Positions 31,854 to 43,936 of a stretch of 64,000 nucleotides of DNA are shown one piece after another. Under the pieces are notes generated by a model, which saw only the letters and a list, made by a program, of their open reading frames with translations, had not been told where the DNA came from and did not search any database. The stretch lies in assembly GCA_033558025.1 (NCBI GenBank), contig JAUCEF010000011.1, positions 2,294,001 to 2,358,000 on the forward strand, given 5' to 3'. This DNA is from Phytophthora sp. 'mugwort' (lineage: Eukaryota; Oomycota; Peronosporomycetes; Peronosporales; Peronosporaceae). Positions within the stretch are counted from its first letter, which is position 1, and each line of letters starts with the position of its first letter. The translations under genes and the position numbers were made by a program.

Positions 31854-33067
31854 TTAGCTACAGAAATATTCCTGCAAGGGAGGAGGTGCTACTCCAAAGT
31901 ATTTGCTGTTGTTGTTGCCATGGCGGAAAATTGTTATGCAGTTTGTTAGAACCACCGCAGTCTTGTATAGCGTCGCCGCCGGAGCGCCACCTAGGTACAT
32001 CTTTCGTTTAAAGTCGACGCCAGCCCAGTAGTTGACCACCTGACCATAAGACCACTTCACGGAAGTCCTCACCTCTGACATCGAGTCATTAATTGCAGCT
32101 CGGGCAGGTGTGAGACTGGAACCTTTGAATGGCGACACAATACATCAGTGCGGCCGTAAGCTTGATCTCCATAGATGAAAAAGCCACGAAATCGCTCGTC
32201 GGAGCGAATGCGCTCATCTAAACCGGAACTGCGAAGCAATACTGTATCGTGGCGACGCCCTTCAACTGGTCCATACATGTGGAAGATCATACCGTCTGGC
32301 GTGACGACGGTCTGAATTTTAAGGCCGTGCTTTAGTTTGTGACCCATGTAGACACTCTGTTGTGCCCGAGCTCCTATAGGACGGCAAATACCGCGTACCT
32401 TTCCGTCCACGAAGCCCCAAAAACTCGGTCCAGCTCGGCTCCTTGATCATGAATTGCTTGGCTAAACTCGTGCAGTCTCGCGCTAGCTACATCTAGGTTG
32501 CCCTGAAGCATTCTGTTACATCTAGGCTTAATAAATCTATCACAAAGTAAAAATACTACTCAGAGCACTCGACCAGCGACCGTAGATACTTGATAACTAT
32601 AATAACCACCTATTCAGATATGAGAGGCGGTGCAACACGATGCAGAGACCTTCGAGGCCACTGCAGCAGACACAGGAATGGGAACCGGTGCGGATGACGT
32701 CAGGCAGTCCAAACGAAGCTTGTAGGCGGCGTAGCTGGCGGTGAATAAATCGGTAGTAGAATAGGCACGTGTCATCTGTGATCCCGTCGATATCGAATCG
32801 AACACGGGGGAGGGAGAAGCGGTGTCTACAATCATAGAGCATTGCTAAGCCATAGCACCGTAGTCTTGCAACAGCTTCCCAGTCGCCGTGGAGCTGCTTC
32901 AAACTTGATGCCGTCAGCAATTCACTTGCCCTTCGGCGGTAAGTGAGGATGTCTTCGTCGCTCTCGGAGTCCATCGCGGCGGCGAGGCTGCAAATTTCAC
33001 ACTGACCATCTGTCTGATTCTGTTTCGTTCTAAAAAGCAGAGACGCAAGTTGTCGTCTCCAAAGCAC
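31854..33067 (-). pseudogene. PIF/Harbinger transposase, broken
   Basis: Minus-strand pieces: an N-terminal part (32597-33067; RVRFDIDGITDDTCLFYYRF and LQASFGLPDVIRTGS); a DDE_4-type core (32069-32410; DGKVRGICRPIGARAQ, KHGLKIQTVVTPDGM, FFIYGDQAYG); and the C-terminal part (31854-32138; SVKWSYGQVVNYW). The first two acidic catalytic residues are visible (DGK, GDQAY). The third, expected as Glu in a V-E-W-type motif, reads Lys. Frames are interrupted between the parts. The product would have cut and pasted the element; this copy cannot. Confidence 0.8.
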
Positions 33068-33309
33068 ACGATGAAAACGAACCTGTGTGAAATTAGCAGA
33101 TTTTCTTCAGATTTTCGTTTCGTTGTGAAATGTTTATGCGCTCTGTTGTCTGGTAGCAGTAAATTTGTCAGGACTAGGGTAATTCCATTCGGTAATACAG
33201 GTATACTCACTCTAAAAGAATCAGAGCAGTGAAGAGGTTATGTTGCTGATGCGCAACATATGCTTTTGGCGCCCAATCCCAAATTCAATTTTGGTTTAGA
33301 ACAGTGAAA

Positions 33310-35479
33310 ATGGAGGAGTATGACCGCGAGGCGCCGCTGTTCGACCGGCGCTTCCACGTGCTGGTGCAGTATCCGGACCGCGACGAGAAACTGCTGCCGC
33401 TCACCATCCGCCTGCTCACGGGTGTGCGCGTGCGTGCCCCACCCGTTTCCTGCACCTCGCAATAATTTGAAAATTAACGTTATTTTGCCATAATTTCTAG
33501 CAAAACAATGCCAAGAACCAGAAGGAGCGTGTGATGCGTGTGGAGATTACAGACGACGACGGCGCAGACCCGTACTTCCTGTACCTCTGGAGCGTCTCAG
33601 AGGAGGAGTTCCACGAGCTCAAGGCTCAGCAGCGCCTGCTCGTGGACTTTGCCACATTCCCGGCCAACCTCATCGAGCTGCTACAGTGCTGCCTCAAGGA
33701 CAGCAAAAAACTTGCAGAGGAAGAAGAGAAAGAGGAGCAAGAAACCGAGAATTCAAAGAAAGAAAAGACAGCGATGACCACGAAGAGACGGCCAATAGAT
33801 GCTCAGCACAGCAGGTCCGCTGGTCCTGTACCGTTGAGGTGAGAGAATGCTCAAAGTTTTTTTATTTTTTATTTTCTTATGCTGACTTGATATATATTTT
33901 ATGATGAAGCTATTTGGCTGTGTTAAACACGTCAGACACCAATGGACAGTCAGTGTTTAGCATTGTGGAGACGAATCCATTCAAGCAGCTGACGCACCTG
34001 TCGTTGAGGTTTTTCCCCGGTGATGATGCGGCTATAAAGTCGTATCTTGCCTCAAGACTGGCGCAGGTGGGAGCGAGTAGACGTTCCTTGTCAACCTCGT
34101 TGAAGCAGACGACCGAGGAGCTGCAGACTACGCAGAGGAGCGAGGCGAAGCTGCAGCAGCAGCTGTCAGCCTTGGGTTATGAGGCAGAGTCGACACTTTC
34201 ACAGGAGAAAATGAAGTTTGCAGATGAACTGGACGAGCAGCGCAGAGCTGCGGCAACTGCACTGAAAGAGCGTGAAGATGAACTCAACGCTAAGATTGAC
34301 GCACTAGTGGAGAGATATGAAAAAGAGGTGAGTGTGGTGCGTGTTTTGAGATTTTCTGTTTATATACTAACCTCGACGTCTTTTGTAGCTTCAAGCTCTG
34401 AAGGCCGCAGCAGAAGCGAACGAAGCCCAGGTGCAGGACCTGAGCAGGCAAAAGTACCAGCACGAAATGCAAATTGATCACCTGCGAGCGCAATCACAGG
34501 ATCTCAGTCAAAGTAAAAGTGAACTCTCAGGAGAAGTAGACGAGCTACGCACGCAAAACAAAGAGCTAGACCAAAAAGTCTTTCAACAGGAGAAGCAGAT
34601 CAACGCGTTGCAGGTGCGGGCGGATGCACTACAACAGCAGCTTGCAGACAAGGAGGATGTGATTAAGAAGACAACAGATCTTTTGGAGTCCGCAAAGCTT
34701 CACAACGAGGAAGTTGACGAATCCTTGAAAATGTACCGCGACAACCATGCAAGACTACAGCAAAAGCTTGAGCTGAGCATTTCGGAGATCAATAAGGTGA
34801 GCCGTACACGATACTCGAGTGATTTATGCGTTATAAGATACTTACACTTCGTATGGCAACAGGGAAACGAGATCATCGAACGCATACAGAACGAAAACCA
34901 CACGCTAAAGTCCAAGATGCGGATGAAGGCCAAGATTATCAAACAGCAAGAACAGGTACGAAAGCCCCCTGCTAATTGTGCTTTGGGTAGTATTTTACGC
35001 CGAAACGTTCCTAACGAATATATTTCTCCAGTTTGTCGAGGAAAAGCAACTTCAGCGTGAGGAAGCGCTGTTGGAGCTGAAATCGACCAAGGAAGACATC
35101 CGCAAGAGAGATGAGCACATTTCACAACTGAAGGTTCGCAAACTTGAGAGGAACGCTCTACACATGACCAAAATCTCACTCTTATCGATTTGCTTCTGTC
35201 ATAGGACACAATAAAGGAGCTAAGCCAGAAACTGGAGGACAGCAACAAGCTGCTGGCCTCCAACCAGCAAGGTATACTGTCACATATCTCGCTTGTTTCT
35301 CCCATGTTTTTTCTAAGATTTAACGTCGTTTGTCTATTTGTTATACGCTTTTTAATGCAGTAATCACATGGTTAAACAAGGAGATTAACGAAGCACAGCT
35401 TGGTCATCAACGAAGGTCAACCGCCCACCCGTCCGTGCTCGCATTTCGTCCATCCGACAAGGTGACAAAAATGACCTGA
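33310..35479 (+). CDS. SAS6: SAS-6 centriole cartwheel protein
   Basis: Eight exons join in phase to 552 residues: 33310-33423, 33501-33838, 33910-34327, 34389-34796, 34863-34955, 35032-35133, 35205-35271 and 35361-35479. The head domain contains PLFDRRFHVLVQYP, then RVMRVEITDDDGADPYFLY and HELKAQQRLLVDFATFP (PISA motif region), and LTHLSLRFFPGDDAAIKSYLA. A coiled coil rich in Gln, Glu, Lys and Leu follows through most of the rest. The tail has the conserved VITWLNKEINEAQL. SAS-6 dimers assemble through head contacts into the nine-fold hub that sets centriole symmetry, so this gene serves basal-body formation for zoospore flagella. A Lys/Glu-rich insert (about 110-135) sits inside the head region. 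It converges with the reductase gene. Confidence 0.92.
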
Positions 35480-35718
35480 GGTCATCTACGAGATGATCGC
35501 CTAACTCCATGTCCAACCACGCATTGTACTGCATAACAGAAGACCGCTACAGAGTCCAGACCCCCCACACACTTCACGTCGACTCTTCATAGCCGTTAAC
35601 TTCAGTACCCTACTTTATTGCCTCCACTGATGGCAGCGGATACAGACAGCATCAGCAGTAATGCTACTCAAGAGCAGATCTTGTCAGCAGCCTTGCCACA
35701 GCTTCCGTATTATCGGCG

Positions 35719-36462
35719 TTAAATGACCAGTCCTCCATCGATGCGGATACATTGTCCTGTGATATAAGACGCCTCGTCACTCGCCAGGAACGCCACAAGC
35801 TGTGCGACCTCATCCGCCCTTCCAAATCGAGCCAACGGGATGCTGCCCAAGACGCGATCTCGTGCACCATCAGCCATCGCGTCCGTCATGTCGGTGGAGA
35901 TGAAGCCCGGCTCCACGAGATTCACGCGGATGTTGCGGTTGCCGAACTCCTTGGCCAGCGTCTTGGTGACGCCTTCCAGCCCCGATTTCGACGCACTGTA
36001 GGCGACCTGGCCGATATTCCCCGCTGCGCCCACGACGCTACCAATGTTAATGATGCTGCCTTGCCGTCGCTGCATCATTCCTTTAGCAACCGCCTTGCAC
36101 ATGAGCACAGGCCCCACGAGGTTCGTAAGCAGCAGCTCGTCCAGGTCGGCATCCTTGAGTCTCAATAGCAAACTGTCCTTGGAGATGCCAGCAGCATTCA
36201 CGAGAGCTGACGGACCAGCGCCGAGCTCCTTGGACACTTGAGCCACCAGCTGCGCGGCTTCGGCGCTGGCGTCTCCTTCGCCACGCCGAGGACAGCTGTA
36301 CGCCAGCGGCAGCACGTCCAGAGAGATCCGCTGTGCTGCTTCCTGAGCCCGTCCTCTGTCCCGAGAGGTGATAGCCACCTGCCAGCCACGCCGATGGAGC
36401 TGCTGAGCCACGGCGAAGCCGATGCCGCGGCTTCCTCCGGTCACAAGCGCCACACCCGCCAT
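35719..36462 (-). CDS. FabG/CBR4-type 3-oxoacyl-ACP reductase
   Basis: Single exon, 247 residues, the usual length of classical short-chain dehydrogenases. It shows the nucleotide-binding TGGSRGIG, Arg in TSRDRGR (NADPH preference), NAAG, the catalytic Ser in INIGSVVG, the YSASKSG box with Tyr and Lys, EPGFISTDM, and the ending YITGQCIRIDGGLVI typical of FabG. It should reduce 3-oxoacyl-ACP to 3-hydroxyacyl-ACP in type II fatty acid synthesis, in mitochondria for the CBR4 group. There is no obvious targeting leader; the protein starts directly with the Rossmann fold, as CBR4 does. A quinone or other carbonyl substrate remains possible. Confidence 0.9.
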   Translation of the reverse strand: MAGVALVTGGSRGIGFAVAQQLHRRGWQVAITSRDRGRAQEAAQRISLDVLPLAYSCPRRGEGDASAEAAQLVAQVSKELGAGPSALVNAAGISKDSLLLRLKDADLDELLLTNLVGPVLMCKAVAKGMMQRRQGSIINIGSVVGAAGNIGQVAYSASKSGLEGVTKTLAKEFGNRNIRVNLVEPGFISTDMTDAMADGARDRVLGSIPLARFGRADEVAQLVAFLASDEASYITGQCIRIDGGLVI

Positions 36463-36608
36463 CAGCGCGTCTGTCTATGAGGGATTCGAACTCGACTAAG
36501 TGCGGGCACAACTATCGAGTATATTAGCATAAGAGCAATACTAGCATTTAAGACTTTTAAGTATTATAGCGACAAACAATGTCTCTTCTCACCTTGCGAG
36601 AGGACAAT

Positions 36609-37691
36609 TTACTGGGCAATGAACATGCACGACGGCGACGGGCACTCGATGGAGTTGCCCGTGTACGTGAGCTTGCCGGTCTCGCAGTCGGCGCGGAACA
36701 CGTCGAGGCTGCTGGTGTCCTGATTGAGCGCCAGAACGAAGTCCTTGTACACGAAGATGGCTCGGGGGGTGTCGCCGCGCGTGGGGATTATCTCCACGAG
36801 CTCAAGGCGCGTGTCAGCCAGAATCTTATAAATGGCGATGCTGTGATAGAAGCGCGTGGCCGCGTACACAAACTTGCCGTTCGTCGAGATGTGGATGTCC
36901 GACGCTTGCGCGGGCCGGCCCGCGCAGTCCTTCGGCAGCGTCGATATGTGCTGCAACGACTCGTGACCCAGCCTGCCGGTCTTGGCGTCCAGTGGGTACA
37001 CACCCACAGTGTTGTCGAGCTCGTTGATGACGTAGCCAACGCCAAGCTCCGGGGAGAGCGCGAAGTGGCGCGGACCCGAGCCCGGCGGGCACGCGATGAA
37101 CTCCTCGTCTACCAGCTTCTTGTTGACAGTGTCCAGCTTGTACTGCACCACACGGTCGTTACCCAAGTCGGCAGCAACCAGACCCGCCGGCGTCCAGGCC
37201 GTGCTATGGATATGCGAGGCTTCCTGGCGGTCCGGATTGACCATGCTCGCGCCTTTGAAGCGGTGGTGGTCCGAGGCAGGCGCCAGCGAGCCGTCCGCGT
37301 TTACAGAATACAGCGACAGACTCCCGCCGCCGTAATTAGCGACGGACACAAAGTCTCCGTTAGGGCTGAGCGCCACGTGGCACGTGTAGGCACCGCCGGT
37401 CTCATGACGACTGAGCTGCGTGAGCTCACCGTCCTTGCCCATCTTGTACGCGGACACGAAGCCCGTCTCCTCGCCGGGGCGTAGCTGCGACGGCTCGTTG
37501 CTTTCGTTCACGGCGTAGAGCGTCGCGTTGGTGCCGAATACGTAGGACGGGTTGATGCCCGCTCCCTCTGTTACCTTGAGCAGCTTCAAGGCGCCCGTGG
37601 CGTCGTCGAACGCGTAGGCGTGGATGCCCTTGGCATGACCGTCCACGTGGCCTTCCTTGCGAGTGTACGTGCCTACGTAAAGCGTCGGCAT
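36609..37691 (-). CDS. Lactonase-family beta-propeller (6-phosphogluconolactonase-like)
   Basis: Single exon, 360 residues, matching the seven-bladed lactonase family (YbhE/Pgl type). Blade-like repeats include TLYVGTYTRKEG, the N-terminal IHAYAFDDATGALKLL, PSYVFGTNATLYAVNE, HVALSPNGDFVSVANYGGG, the central HIHSTAWTP, GPRHFALSPELGVGYV and DIHISTNGKFVYAATR. Bacterial members hydrolyse 6-phosphogluconolactone; fungal relatives open other lactones such as cis,cis-muconate lactones. The reaction in this organism cannot be settled from sequence. No signal peptide, so cytosolic. It is transcribed in the same direction as the reductase, 146 bp upstream of its start. Confidence 0.85.
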   Translation of the reverse strand: MPTLYVGTYTRKEGHVDGHAKGIHAYAFDDATGALKLLKVTEGAGINPSYVFGTNATLYAVNESNEPSQLRPGEETGFVSAYKMGKDGELTQLSRHETGGAYTCHVALSPNGDFVSVANYGGGSLSLYSVNADGSLAPASDHHRFKGASMVNPDRQEASHIHSTAWTPAGLVAADLGNDRVVQYKLDTVNKKLVDEEFIACPPGSGPRHFALSPELGVGYVINELDNTVGVYPLDAKTGRLGHESLQHISTLPKDCAGRPAQASDIHISTNGKFVYAATRFYHSIAIYKILADTRLELVEIIPTRGDTPRAIFVYKDFVLALNQDTSSLDVFRADCETGKLTYTGNSIECPSPSCMFIAQ

Positions 37692-39670
37692 TCTTTTGGC
37701 TGGCTGAGAGGCTGGAAACGAGGAGACCGAGGAAGATCGGAAAATAACAGGGGCAACTGAGTGAATCCACGCACAATTGATGATCGATACTGCAGTTGAA
37801 GGCCGAAGTGGCTACAGGCTAAAACCCGGTTACAGCAACATGACACGGTTTGTTCGCTTTTTTGTTTGTTTAATTACCGTTTAAACGCGTTATTACGTGA
37901 GCAAATGCTACAGACGTAGTAACCTTTTAAGTGAGAGTGATTCGTGTGCACATCTGAAAATGGAGGGGGTGACGTCACATAAAACGACCAGGGTGGAGAG
38001 CGGTTGCGAGCGCGCGTAGCCACAGCAAACCCCTGCGGGGTTATCGCGAAGCGGGGCCGCGCCGTATTGCGAAGGCGGGGCCAGCGCCGAGCTTTCCAGC
38101 GAGCCGAGCACTGTAGCGGGCTGAACTTAGAATCTTTTCCTCGCAGGAGCGCAGCGACTGCCTTGCGAAGCAAGCCCAAGACCGCGATGCCATCGGTCGT
38201 CGGGAGGGCTAGGGTAAAGGGAGATGAGTGGCATTCTATACAAACTACAGTGTAAATTAAAAATGTGACAAGGCTAGATGGGCACAGCAACACGTGCCTT
38301 TAAAAGTTTATTTTAAGTGAACGAGTAATACTGTACCTTTTTTATTTAAACTTACTTGTGTCGGCCTTACCAGCATGATCGCAAAGTACGCATCTACCGC
38401 ATTTTGTCTTCTAGCACGACAGTAGATTACAAAGTCAGTTTGCAACTTATAAGCCATCTGATTGGATGTCACAGTAATAAAGAGGGACAAACACCTTTTG
38501 ATTGGAAACTGCGAAAAAAATAGACCGAGATATCTCTTAAATAGCAGGTTTTATATAATGTGTTGACAATCCGCGCATTTCACAGGAAACCAATTATTAA
38601 ATTGATTAACAAGAAATAGTGAAACGCCGAGCTTTTGCAGTAGCAGACAGTTTTAGTACTGAACGCTATTATGTTCTAAGTAAAAATTATATAAACTTAT
38701 TTTATGTTACTATTGCTGTCCAGCTTCAGGCCAAGCGCTCTCTGTCGGCGCCCGGCCATACCTTTGTAAATGAGGACGCAGAACTGCTTAGGAATCTCCT
38801 GGGGTTTTATGTCGGCTATCACGGCTACAGTGGACCCATGGCGTTTGCCACCACGAAAGGGACGATACGTATCGGCATATCATGCGGCGCTTTGCACACG
38901 GCCCCCTACGCTGGCTTCAACAGCATTGCCGGCCACCGTTTCGGAAACTGAAACAAGGCTGTACACGAGAACTAAGCAGGGGTAATGTGAATGGTTTTAC
39001 TCTTATTCTACATAATAAATTGCATTATCAGTAAGTATGGATGGACAATGCCTGGTAGACCTGGCCGTCCAGGCCCTTGCCCAGTATCAGCAGCATATTC
39101 ATCCTCCAAGGCCGTCTCCACCTCTTACTCCTCCTCCGGTAGCATCTTCACAGCGGGAGGGCCTTGACCTCGACCTTAGTCTTATGATATGAAACTCTAA
39201 TCTAATTACTAATTTAAAGCCGGCACAAGAGGCTGATACCGGTAATGTCACTGAGGGCCAAGGTCACTTTTACTAGTCATCTACGCTGTACTTGGTTATC
39301 CTGATCTGTTGAGTTGATCAATCGGATGTGAGCCTATATTTCTGACTTTTGGCAAAAAAAACAAATTACGGGGTAGATCCATGAATTGCCGTTTTCCTCG
39401 ATAACATATCAGTTTCAGATTCATTCACGAGGTTTATTTACCCCTCTCTTGTAAGATAATTTATTCATATTAAAGACTTAAAAACTGATTTAGTTAGAAT
39501 TACTTCGCGATGGACGTTATTTGGGAGTTAATGGCGTTCGAGGGAAAATGAAGACCGCGAACACGAAATCCACAAGTGACGTTTTGCGCTAGAATACCCC
39601 TATCTGCTTTATCATGGAGCTCAGGGGACAACCCGATTTCTAGAGTATGAAGCAGGGTGTTCTAATTCAG
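37692..39670. other. Non-coding stretch with a GC-rich island
   Basis: About 2 kb with no supportable gene. 37990-38215 is a GC-rich island in AT-rich surroundings, with repeated CGAAGCGG/GCGAAGGC words. A short plus-strand frame of 51 codons (39037-39192; starts MDGQCLVDLAVQAL, then Pro-rich) and another at about 38720-38951 are protein-like in places but cannot be assigned. The right edge leads into the truncated Gypsy element 2. Confidence 0.35.
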
Positions 39671-39677
39671 AGGGATC

Positions 39678-42600
39678 TTATAACTGTGGATGGTGTAAGC
39701 CATTCAGATAGAACGGAGTATACCCGGTCGATGCGTGAACCGCATTGTTGAGTGCAAACCCAACTACTGGCAGGCGTTCTGACCAAGTGCGAGGAGCCTC
39801 CGCACAGACACTGCGTAGAGTGTCCTCAAGCACTCGGTTGACACGCTCAGTCTGCCCATCCGTCTGAGGATGATCGGCAGTGGACATGTGCAGCCTTGTT
39901 CCAAGTAGTTGGAACAGCATTCGTCAGAATGCAGCGGTAAACCGCGGGTCACTATCCGAGGCAATTGTCTCCGGCAGACCATGATGGCGGAAAACGCCAT
40001 CCAGGAACAGCTTCGCAGCCTGTTCCCCGGTCACTGTGTCTTTGACCGGATCAAGACGCACCATCTTGCTCAGACGGCACACGAACACCAAGATGCCGGT
40101 GTTCTCGTGGCCTTTTTTTTGGCTGGAAGTCAGAAGATGAAATCCAGACTCATCGACTTCCAGCAGTCCGCTGGAACGGGCAGGCTCTGCAAGAGAGCCG
40201 AGGCGTGCCCGGCGGGTTTCACTCGCTGACATATTTCACATGTCTTCACGTACTGTGCGACCCACTTGTACATGTGGGCCCACCAAAAGTACTGAGAGAC
40301 CGATCGGAAGGTCTTCTCGCGGCCCAAGTGACGCTGGACGGCGCATCGTGCGCCTCCTGTAGGATGTCAAAATTTAGATCTCGTCGCTTGGAGCGACTAC
40401 CGAGGGGTTTCGTGGGGCTCCACTCGATAGTAGAGCAGTCCATCGGCCCACTCGTATCGATGGAGCCGGGCTCTCTGACGTGGCGTGAGCCACTCGGCCT
40501 TGGCTTCCTTGCCAGCGACCAGGAAATGCACCAAAGGTACCAGGGCTTCGTCGCCCCGATACACCATGCGTATCTGTTCATATAGATCGGTCGTGGCGCC
40601 ACTTATGTTCGCCAGCTCATAGTCTGGCCTGCGTGACAACTCATCGGCAAGCACGTTGAACTTGCCAGGCTTGTACTCGACGCGGAAGTTATATTCCGCG
40701 AAGGAGGACAGCCACCTCGCCATCCTTTGGGACAAATGGAGCGAATTCGTCGCCATCCGTAAGGATACGTGATCTGTGTAGATCACAAAGGGCTGAGAGC
40801 CCAGGAGGTGCACCCGGAACTTGACAAGGGCGTACTTCATGGCAAGCAGCTCCTTGTCATGAACGGGGTAGTTCCGTTCGGCAGCCTTGAGCTGCCTGGA
40901 CTGAAACGAGATCACTCGTTCACGTCCTGCTGCATCGTGCTGTAGCAATGCACACCCGATTGCATAATCGGATGCATCGCAGACGACGCTGAACGGCTTG
41001 CCTTGACATTGTCGAAGGCTTCCTGGTGCTCACGCCCCCAGTGCCAGTCGGTATCCTTCCTTAGAAGATCTGACAAGGGTCTAGCCAGACCCGCGTACAC
41101 TTCGCTGTACTTATGGAGGTAGTTGGCTAAGCCCAGCCACTACCTCAGGCCTTTCTGGGACCTTGGCGTTGGTCAAGCCGAAATGGCCTTAACGTTCTCC
41201 GGGTCGGCTCGAACGCCGACGTTGCTACGAAGCAACCGAGAACTATGATCTCTTGCGCAGCGAAGACGCACTTGTCGAGTTGGCATAGAGCTTGTTCGCT
41301 CGCATGACCTCCAACACTCGACGGAGGTGCTCCAAATGCACCTCCATAGCCGTCTTGCCTCCTTCGGCACGGCTATGGACGAAGATGTCGTCGAAGTACG
41401 ACTGTGCGTACGCACGCAGTGGCCTAAACAACTGCGTGACCAGGCGATTAACGTCGCCGGGGCATTATACAGGCCCTGTGGCATCGCCAGCCGCTCCCAG
41501 AGCATACCGGTCGGGGTGCTCACTGCGGTGAGCGGAATGTCGCTCTCGCGCATCAGGATCTGGTATTATCCATCCCCCAGATTCAGGGCGCTGAATAACT
41601 CGCACCCGGCCATGTTGTTTAACAACACATCCTTTCGCGGGATGGGTGTCTGGGCCGGCACCGTTGCGCTGTTCAGCTTATTAAAAGCATGAACCAGACG
41701 CCACTTCCCGTTCGACTTCCGAACACAGAAGGTTGGCGTCATTGCGGGAATTTCGATTCCCGCACTATGCCTGCCTTGACCTTTGCGGCGAAGAAGGCAT
41801 CAATGACCTCGCACTGCTCTCGAGGCAGTGGCCATTGTCTGGTGACACAGTATATTGTGCCCGGCGCGAGATCAATCTCGTGCCTGATCCCACGACCCGG
41901 TGGGGGTTAAGACGGTGGATCCTTGGACGCCGCGTCCTCGAACTCCTTCATTAAAGGATACACTGGATCCTTTGGGTTCTTGAGAATCTCAGAACCCAAG
42001 CGCGAGGCACGCTGGGAGGAGAATGCCTCCAGGATACCCTCGTTCATAACTGAGGAGGAATTCAATTCCTCTGCAGTGGACTCTTGCTTCAAGAGTACCA
42101 CCTCCGCGATTTCTCCTGCCTTCAGGTCGGCCAGGAAATGTGTCGGTGTCAACTCTTCGAGGTTCAGGGGCTCTGACACCTCTGGCAGCGGCTCTAGCTG
42201 GATGCCGCCTGCCTTGACCCGATGGCTGGTCTCGCCGTCATGGATGTGATAACACCCTTCAACTGGCCGTGTCGGAAGAACCCGGGCCCTGTGTTCCGAG
42301 TCGCTTGAAGCGACTCCAGTCTGAAGTGTCTTCAGACTCGACTTGCAGTGTCGACTATGTCGTCGAAGGCGACCGTGATGTGGTAATTCGTTACCCACGT
42401 CTGTGGACGTCTCATTGACGACGTCCAAAGCTTGTCGGGCTTCGATTGGAACGTGGTTGAAGCGCGTCTCGCTTCTTCTTCTTCAGTTAAGGTTTGGGCG
42501 CCCTGATGTGGAACAAGGTTACCCGCATAGGAAGCGCATTTGCGTCTTCCTCGCCAGTTTCAGTCTGGGTGACTTGGAGTGGACCTAGGTTACCCACCTG

Positions 42601-43294
42601 GTCGGTGCCACCCGGCACCGTCACTCTTAAAGCCTTGGCCGCCGGTCTAGATTCTGGCGGGGTCGAGGGCTATCCTGTATGGACTGCCGCACTCGACCAG
42701 GTGTACTTCTGCTGCCACTGCTTCTAGGGAGCCGCTCAATACGTCGGCGGCTCCCAAAACTTTACTGGATGCTCCTGCATCCCGGCGCCCCTTTTGGACG
42801 CCCAGTTCCTGGCAGAGGTGGGAATATTACTCACCAATGCTCTGCCAGTAACTGCGGGCCGGCTGGCCCGATGGCTTTGTTCGCCAATCGATCCATGGCT
42901 CATGTTTCTCGAGCCAGGGCATGCCCAGGATCAAGTCATACTTGTCCATCTCTAGGACAGTAAACTGCTCCAGACTGTCGAAGTCCTCGAACTTCACAGC
43001 TAGATCCACATGGATCTTGGGAACGGTAATCACCATTCCGTCGGCCAGTTGTACCGACACTGTCCCGTTACCTTTACTTTCTCCTAAAGCATCGGCCAAC
43101 TTGTTGCTGTTCTCCGCAACAGTCTGGAGGCGTGCGAAGTTCTTCGACGCCCCGGAGTCTATCAAGACTAGGAAGGGGTGGGTATATTCCCGTACACTTA
43201 CGTGTACTACTAGCAGCCCAACACTGCCCTTCTTCGATTCGAGAGCGCAAAGACTCTCAGGGACTAAGTCTCCATGGTACGCGCCACCGCTCAT
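39678..43294 (-). pseudogene. Broken pol of Gypsy element 2
   Basis: Protease (42827-43294) with the active-site FLVLIDSGASKNF and the element-1-like WLEKHEPWIDWR; reverse transcriptase with YFDDIFVHS (41243-41553); a well kept RNase H (40397-40948; ERNYPVHDKELLAMKYAL, YTDHVSL); integrase zinc finger (40130-40327; YVKTCEICQRVK); and the integrase core (FVCRLSKMVRLDPV; TADHPQTDGQTERVNRVLED). The protease and RNase H frames are long and clean, while others are shifted, so decay is moderate. Confidence 0.87.
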
Positions 43295-43324
43295 GAAGTC
43301 CTTCCACAGTAGGGTGCCCCGCCC

Positions 43325-43936
43325 CTACTGGTGACCTGCGTTCCCCTGCTCGTGGGGTCGCGGCCTTTGCCAGCGACCATTGAGCGCGATGGGCTTGGGA
43401 GGGAAACCCTTTCGTTGTCCCCCTGCAGGACAGGCACGTGCCATGTGCCCTAGCTTACCACAGCTATAGCAGCGAATATCATGCTGCTCGGCGAGCCCAA
43501 ATTCCACGGGAACTGGCCCGCTTGGGGCCCCGTGACTTGGTGTCACATCCCCTGGCCACATTGCCGCCGGCGTGCGTGCCTGGCTGTGACTGTACTCCTC
43601 TTGGAGGGCGACTCGAATAGCCTCTTCCAGAGTATTGGCCTGCACCCGAAATAGCTGGATGCGGGCCGAGTCTACTCTTAGGCCGTCCATGAACCCCGTC
43701 GCTTTGATCTGTTCATGGAGTGGGTTTCCGACGAGGGATGCGGTGACCTTCCGCATCTCCTGGATGTACTCATGCAGCTCATGCCTTCCCTGTTTACATG
43801 ACAGGAAGCGTGATCGCTGGCGGTACTCACAGTTCGCCGGGAGGAACGCGGCTCTAAGCTGTTCACACAACTGAGCCCAGGATGCGAAACATCCAGGCGT
43901 TGTACGCTTCCCGCGTATACACCCAACGCTTAGCAT
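43325..43936 (-). pseudogene. Partial gag of Gypsy element 2
   Basis: 203-codon frame with capsid-like helices (LHEYIQEMRKVTASLVG, FMDGLRV) and a zinc knuckle CYSCGKLGHMARAC of CX2CX4HX4C type. Upstream in-frame stops toward the primer site show that the N-terminal part is broken. Confidence 0.85.

Noticed and set aside
36579..37484. 301-codon open frame on the plus strand
   Set aside because: It lies exactly opposite the lactonase-family gene, has the Arg/Val/His-rich make-up of an antisense shadow, and contains no domain pattern.
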